Below are positions 60,455-64,000 of a DNA stretch of 64,000 bases, in pieces. The DNA is from Bacteroides sp. Marseille-P3684 (GTDB lineage Bacteria; Bacteroidota; Bacteroidia; Bacteroidales; Bacteroidaceae): contig NZ_LT985808.1 of assembly GCF_900291465.1 (NCBI RefSeq), forward strand, positions 2,351,762-2,415,761, given 5' to 3'. Every line of letters starts with the position of its first letter. The stretch's first letter is position 1. The notes under the pieces were generated by a model. The model saw nothing but the letters and a program-made list of their open reading frames with translations. It had not been told where the DNA came from and did not search any database. The position numbers and the translations under genes are program-made.

Positions 60455-61648
60455 AGGAATTGCCCAAAGGGCGGCGCGGTAACAGGTGCCTTCCCCAATG
60501 GGAGTCAATGACAAATAACCGGACTCCATACGCCCATCCTTCACGACCGGAGGATGGGCTTTCTCTTGTCGGCGATGGTCTTCCTGCAAATCCGAAGGAG
60601 TCTTGAAACAGTCTACTCGGAATATTCCTTCACTTCGGGGAGAAAGCCAGCGGGTATACAACCGATGAGCCACCATCCCCATATTCATCCGCAGGTTTAT
60701 CTCCACACAAGGGTGAAGGCGATAAAATGGAGCCTGTTCAAAGGCACAAACCATCATATCTACTCCCAAATAGCCGACATAGGATTGTCCTAGCATCGCC
60801 GCCAGCCTGACACACAATTCCTGCTGTACCTCTACCAACAGCGCTGCGGGAACATGGCCGGACAGTGCTGCAACAATCCGTGCATCCGACTTCAGAAAGT
60901 TTTCTTTATAGGCCCCGTTGGCATCCGTGTTAAATAAGGAATAACCCTGAAAGGATACCTTGCCTGCCCCGTCGGCGTAGAACTCCATGGCAAAATCTGC
61001 CACCTTCTGATAGTAGGGTTCCACGACGACAGCTCCTTGCGCGGACAGTATCCGGTTGCACCAGTTTGCCACAGGCTCCTCCAACTTTCCGCTGTCCAGA
61101 CGACGCAGCCCTTTTCCACTCCCGGACCAGGGAGCCTTCAGTAACTTCCGCGGCGTCGGGCAACCCTCATAGGAAGGTTTCAGCTCTTCATTGATTTCCT
61201 CCAACGAACGACAAGCCCGGGAGACTCCACACCTCCCCGGCGCATCTGCCAATTCGGAAAGAAGTTCCACGGCCCGCAAGCGGGAAGCCAGGAACCGACG
61301 TTCCTCCAGAAACATGTCCCCAGGCAACAAGGCATCCGCTACTCCCTGTTCCTTCAACCGATGAACCAGCGCACGGTTCCACCCCCAAGGATGTATCTCC
61401 CGGCAACGGCCCCATCCGTCCGTCAGACATCCCCACTCTACACGCGGACATACCGGCAGGGTCTGTACCCATTCTTCAATCCTTCCGGTAGAAGGAAGGG
61501 CCACAAACGAATCGGCGTCCGGCACCACCCATGCCGGTAGCCAGAACAGGTCATTTGCCATTTTCAAGGCTGATGCCGGAGCCTGATAGTAGGCGCTGTT
61601 GTTGCCCAACGCCATATCATGGTCCGGATTGAACAGATAAAGATTCAT
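60437..61648 (-). CDS. ATP-grasp-like protein of unknown function
   Basis: A 403-residue cytoplasmic protein starting MNLYLFNPDHDMALGNNSAY. The arrangement RKLLKAPWSGSGKGLRRLDS (Gly-rich loop with Lys), AVVVEPYYQKVADFAMEFYA (acidic strand), SYVGYLGVDMMVCAFE and LHPCVEINLRMNMGMVAHRL (metal-binding Glu/Asn) follows that of ATP-grasp ligases, where the last motif carries ExN. No named family was recognised, and ATP-grasp is a fold-level inference. Such enzymes join a carboxylate to an amine, thiol or imidazole. It stands alone, with an 830-base gene-free region upstream and a convergent overlap with the GHL10 gene downstream. Confidence 0.65.
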   Translation of the reverse strand: MNLYLFNPDHDMALGNNSAYYQAPASALKMANDLFWLPAWVVPDADSFVALPSTGRIEEWVQTLPVCPRVEWGCLTDGWGRCREIHPWGWNRALVHRLKEQGVADALLPGDMFLEERRFLASRLRAVELLSELADAPGRCGVSRACRSLEEINEELKPSYEGCPTPRKLLKAPWSGSGKGLRRLDSGKLEEPVANWCNRILSAQGAVVVEPYYQKVADFAMEFYADGAGKVSFQGYSLFNTDANGAYKENFLKSDARIVAALSGHVPAALLVEVQQELCVRLAAMLGQSYVGYLGVDMMVCAFEQAPFYRLHPCVEINLRMNMGMVAHRLYTRWLSPRSEGIFRVDCFKTPSDLQEDHRRQEKAHPPVVKDGRMESGYLSLTPIGEGTCYRAALWAIPLSGKL

Positions 61649-61911
61649 CTTCTTACAGGTTTCATGATTGCAAAGGCAAATATACGCAAAGAATACAGAC
61701 TCTCCGGTTTCGACAAAATCAAAAAGAAATCATTCCAGCCCGTTTGCTTGACAGAATTGCCTAAATCGCCTCTTCCCGCTAACCGGCATTTGTCGATATC
61801 GACACCAACCAGCGTTCAACCGCTAAACAAACTTAACAGATATGCCTGTAAAGACGTATTATTTTAGAAAACTAAACATTTTATTCTCGAAAAACAGACA
61901 AAACGTGCCCG
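61649..61911. other. Gene-free region upstream of the ATP-grasp-like gene
   Basis: AT-rich and without a supportable gene. A TAnnTTTG-type element (TATATTTG, complement of 61677-61684) lies 29 bases before the ATG at 61648 and is its likely promoter. Short open frames on the plus strand look random. Confidence 0.45.
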
Positions 61912-62013
61912 GAACAATATTGTTTCGCGAGCCAAACAATATTGTTTACCGCGTCAAACACATTAGTTTCATGCCCCAAACACTATTGTTTCGTGCCCGA
62001 AAGTCAAATCTTT
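61912..62013. repeat. Tandem array of 22-bp units with palindromic AAACAATATTGTTT core
   Basis: Cores at 61912-61925 (g for the first a), 61934-61947 (perfect 14-bp palindrome), 61956-61969 (AAACACATTAGTTT) and 61978-61991 (AAACACTATTGTTT) are spaced exactly 22 bp apart; a degenerate fifth (AAA...TTT) lies at 62000-62013. Between cores are GC-rich 8-base linkers of variable sequence. The period of two helical turns puts all cores on the same DNA face, as in an operator array. No gene covers it. Confidence 0.8.
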
Positions 62014-62430
62014 GGAAAATAGAGATGAAGAATCGTGAGTTTCACTCTCTGGAAGGAGTGCGGAGTCAACAAATCGGAAGGTATCATAAAGCATCATGTC
62101 TCAGGCATAAAGTATCCCAAATAGAGATTTGCAGGGTAGTATTCCTCCAGGATGAAAGCATTAGAGCATAACCAATGGAAATGTGTATTTTGCGAATCGC
62201 CTGAGATGGCCTGTTTTGGGCACCGAATCGTCCTTTGCGCCGAGAATTGCCATTCTGGAGGCTTTCATTTGACATTCTGACACTTTATCCGGATACACCA
62301 GTTTGCCCTGATTCGGGAATCCGGGAAGTCCGCTCCATCCTCTGTTTCGGCAGGCTCTCTAACGTACGAAAGCCTATCGGAAGCATTCGCAGTTTCACAG
62401 ATTTTTTTTTGCAATCTCCACTTTGCAATT
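62014..62430. other. Gene-free stretch before the AAA ATPase
   Basis: About 420 bases without a supportable gene; short frames here lack protein features. A run of nine to ten T lies near 62401. Confidence 0.4.
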
Positions 62431-62444
62431 CTTGAAATATGTAT

Positions 62445-62452
62445 TACCTTTG
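62445..62452 (+). promoter_or_regulatory. Bacteroidota -7 element for the AAA ATPase gene
   Basis: tacctttg matches TAnnTTTG, 23 bases before the ATG at 62476. A ttg about 20 nt upstream (in ttgcaattcttg) could be the -33 element. Confidence 0.6.
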
Positions 62453-62475
62453 CAACAAACTAATTAAGCAAGGGA

Positions 62476-63660
62476 ATGGAAGCCTTTTACCAAACGCATG
62501 CCTACTTGGTGGAACATACAAATGCCCCGGTTCGTCGCACTCTCATGGATGAGATTAACTGGAACGATCGCCTCATTGGCATCAAAGGCACGCGCGGCGT
62601 AGGCAAGACAACCTTCCTCCTGCAATATGCCAAAGAATATTTCGGGAGTGACCGTTCATGTTTGTACGTCAACATGAACAATTTCTATTTTCAAGGTGCA
62701 AGTCTTGTTCAGTTTGCCGGAGATTTTTATCGAAATGGAGGCAAGGTGCTGTTGATCGACCAAGTATTCAAGCAGCCGGGATGGAGTGAAGAGTTGCGTC
62801 AGTGCTACGACCTCTATCCGGGATTGAAAATCGTCTTTACGGGTTCGTCCGTAATGAGACTCAAGAGCAAGGAAGAGAATCCGGCACTTGTTGATATTGT
62901 CAAATCTTATAACCTGCGAGGTTTTTCCTTCAGGGAGTTCCTCAACCTTCAGACAGGGAATCATTTTCCAGTATATACACTCGATGACATCCTCGCCAAT
63001 CACGAGCACATAGTAAAAGAGATATTGCCCAAGGTACGTCCACTCAACTATTTCCAAGATTATTTACATCATGGATTCTATCCATTCTTCTTGGAGAAGC
63101 GTAACTTCTCGGAGAATTTGTTAAAGACCATGAATATGATGATTGAGGTGGATATCCTTCTCATAAAACAAATTGAGTTAAAATATCTCTCCAAAATCAA
63201 GAAATTGCTATATTTGCTCGCTGTAGACGGTCCATCTGTTCCGAATGTCAGCCAACTGGCTGCGGACATACAGACTTCAAGGGCGACAGTCATGAACTAC
63301 ATCAAGTATCTGGCAGATGCACGACTCATCAACATGGTTTATCCGAAGGGAGAATCCTTCCCCAAGAAACCCAGCAAGATCATGATGCACAACACCAATC
63401 TGATGTATTCCATCTACCCGGTCAAAGTCGAGGAACAGGATGTACTGGAAACCTTTTTTCTTAATACTATGTATAAAGACCATAAGCTTTATAAAGGCGA
63501 CAAGGGTACCTCCTTTCTGGTAGATGGCGAGCAACCGTTCCGCATTTGCAACAAAGGATGTAAATTCAAGAATAACCCGAATGTGGTATATGCCATGCAT
63601 CACACGGAGGTGGGGCATGACAATCAGATTCCGCTTTGGCTCTTTGGGTTCGTATACTAG
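62476..63660 (+). CDS. AAA-family ATPase with DUF4143-like C-terminus
   Basis: A 394-residue P-loop ATPase of the archaeal-type/AAA_14 group common in Bacteroidales. Walker A GIKGTRGVGKTTFLLQYAKE, Walker B GGKVLLIDQVFKQPGWSEEL, sensor LKIVFTGSSVMRLKSKEENP, and an Arg-rich YNLRGFSFREFLNL stretch follow in order. The residue after the Walker B Asp is Gln where most AAA proteins have the catalytic Glu. The C-terminal half has a winged-helix-like segment (PNVSQLAADIQTSRATVMNY, IKYLADARLINMVYPKG) as in the DUF4143-containing group. The cellular role is unknown. It may be of accessory origin: GC is low (37% in one hand-counted line) and the flanking region is gene-poor. Confidence 0.85.
   Translation: MEAFYQTHAYLVEHTNAPVRRTLMDEINWNDRLIGIKGTRGVGKTTFLLQYAKEYFGSDRSCLYVNMNNFYFQGASLVQFAGDFYRNGGKVLLIDQVFKQPGWSEELRQCYDLYPGLKIVFTGSSVMRLKSKEENPALVDIVKSYNLRGFSFREFLNLQTGNHFPVYTLDDILANHEHIVKEILPKVRPLNYFQDYLHHGFYPFFLEKRNFSENLLKTMNMMIEVDILLIKQIELKYLSKIKKLLYLLAVDGPSVPNVSQLAADIQTSRATVMNYIKYLADARLINMVYPKGESFPKKPSKIMMHNTNLMYSIYPVKVEEQDVLETFFLNTMYKDHKLYKGDKGTSFLVDGEQPFRICNKGCKFKNNPNVVYAMHHTEVGHDNQIPLWLFGFVY

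Positions 63661-64000
<340 letters not shown>

Noticed and set aside
61912-62013. Array considered as a small CRISPR
   Set aside because: Units are 22 bp with 8-base linkers, too short for spacers, and no cas gene is present.
61619-62171. Two short plus-strand frames in the 830-base gap
   Set aside because: They run through the palindrome array and have no features; composition looks random.

Overview
The window reads as chromosomal DNA of a gut-type Bacteroidales bacterium, closest in gene content to Bacteroides/Phocaeicola. Reasons seen in the sequence: Bacteroidota promoter elements (TAnnTTTG, some with an upstream TTG/TTTG about 19-20 nt away) in front of many genes; families typical of the group (DUF4836 and DUF4738 lipoproteins, DUF4286, DUF5063, the HU-CCDC81/SPOR protein); and anaerobic metabolism (pyruvate phosphate dikinase, pyruvate:ferredoxin oxidoreductase, indolepyruvate:ferredoxin oxidoreductase, hexuronate catabolism). 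No rRNA, tRNA or CRISPR array was seen.

Layout. 1-230: 3' end of an IS1634-like element. 0.3-14.7 kb: housekeeping genes (GNAT acetyltransferase, aspS, pfkA, a WecB-like epimerase with an altered active site, cobD-like aminotransferase plus cbiB, a thioredoxin-fold protein without CxxC, serB, a DEAD-box helicase, a DUF4738 lipoprotein behind an rfbC remnant, an HU-CCDC81/SPOR protein with a zinc-ribbon FHA partner, and a Cof-type HAD phosphatase). 14.9-18.3 kb: two insertion sequences side by side. The first is a second, inverted IS1634-like copy with a 29-bp target duplication, lying in a terminator hairpin. 18.7-24.2 kb: two rRNA-modifying enzymes and ppdK. 24.2-27.0 kb: a three-gene unit encoding a macro-like/NADAR fusion, a 53-codon ORF resembling a radical-SAM N-terminus without its cysteines, and a HIRAN protein. 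27.2-31.4 kb: hexuronate regulon (LacI-type regulator and uxaB, divergent from uxaC). 31.6-34.4 kb: cobU-cobT-cobS-cobC, the cobalamin nucleotide-loop operon that complements cobD/cbiB at 5.4-7.3 kb.

34.5-39.2 kb holds a ModF-like double ATPase, DUF4286-ruvC, a 107-bp nested inverted repeat, and the xpt-xanthine permease operon behind a structured leader. 39.4-48.9 kb is an apparent eight-gene unit (rsmE, DUF4836 lipoprotein, ABC ATPase, FtsX-like permease, CPBP protease, YjbQ, SbcD, SbcC) preceded by a short leader with a tetraloop terminator-like hairpin. 49.4-51.8 kb: DUF5063, RNase D-like exonuclease, RlmI-like methyltransferase. 51.9-53.2 kb: MATE transporter. 53.3-58.2 kb: iorA-iorB-aminotransferase-CoA transferase, which together could convert aromatic amino acids to arylacetates. 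58.4-64.0 kb: a small membrane protein, a GHL10 glycosidase-like protein, an ATP-grasp-like orphan, an 830-bp gap containing a 22-bp-period palindrome array, an AAA/DUF4143-type ATPase and the start of nifJ/por.

Base composition changes along the window: hand-counted 60-base lines give about 37% GC at 5.4 kb and 63.2 kb, and 57-60% at 33.5 and 41 kb. The less ordinary regions are 24.2-27.0 kb, the repeats at 36.98-37.09 kb and 61.91-62.01 kb, and the two leader RNAs upstream of rsmE and xpt.
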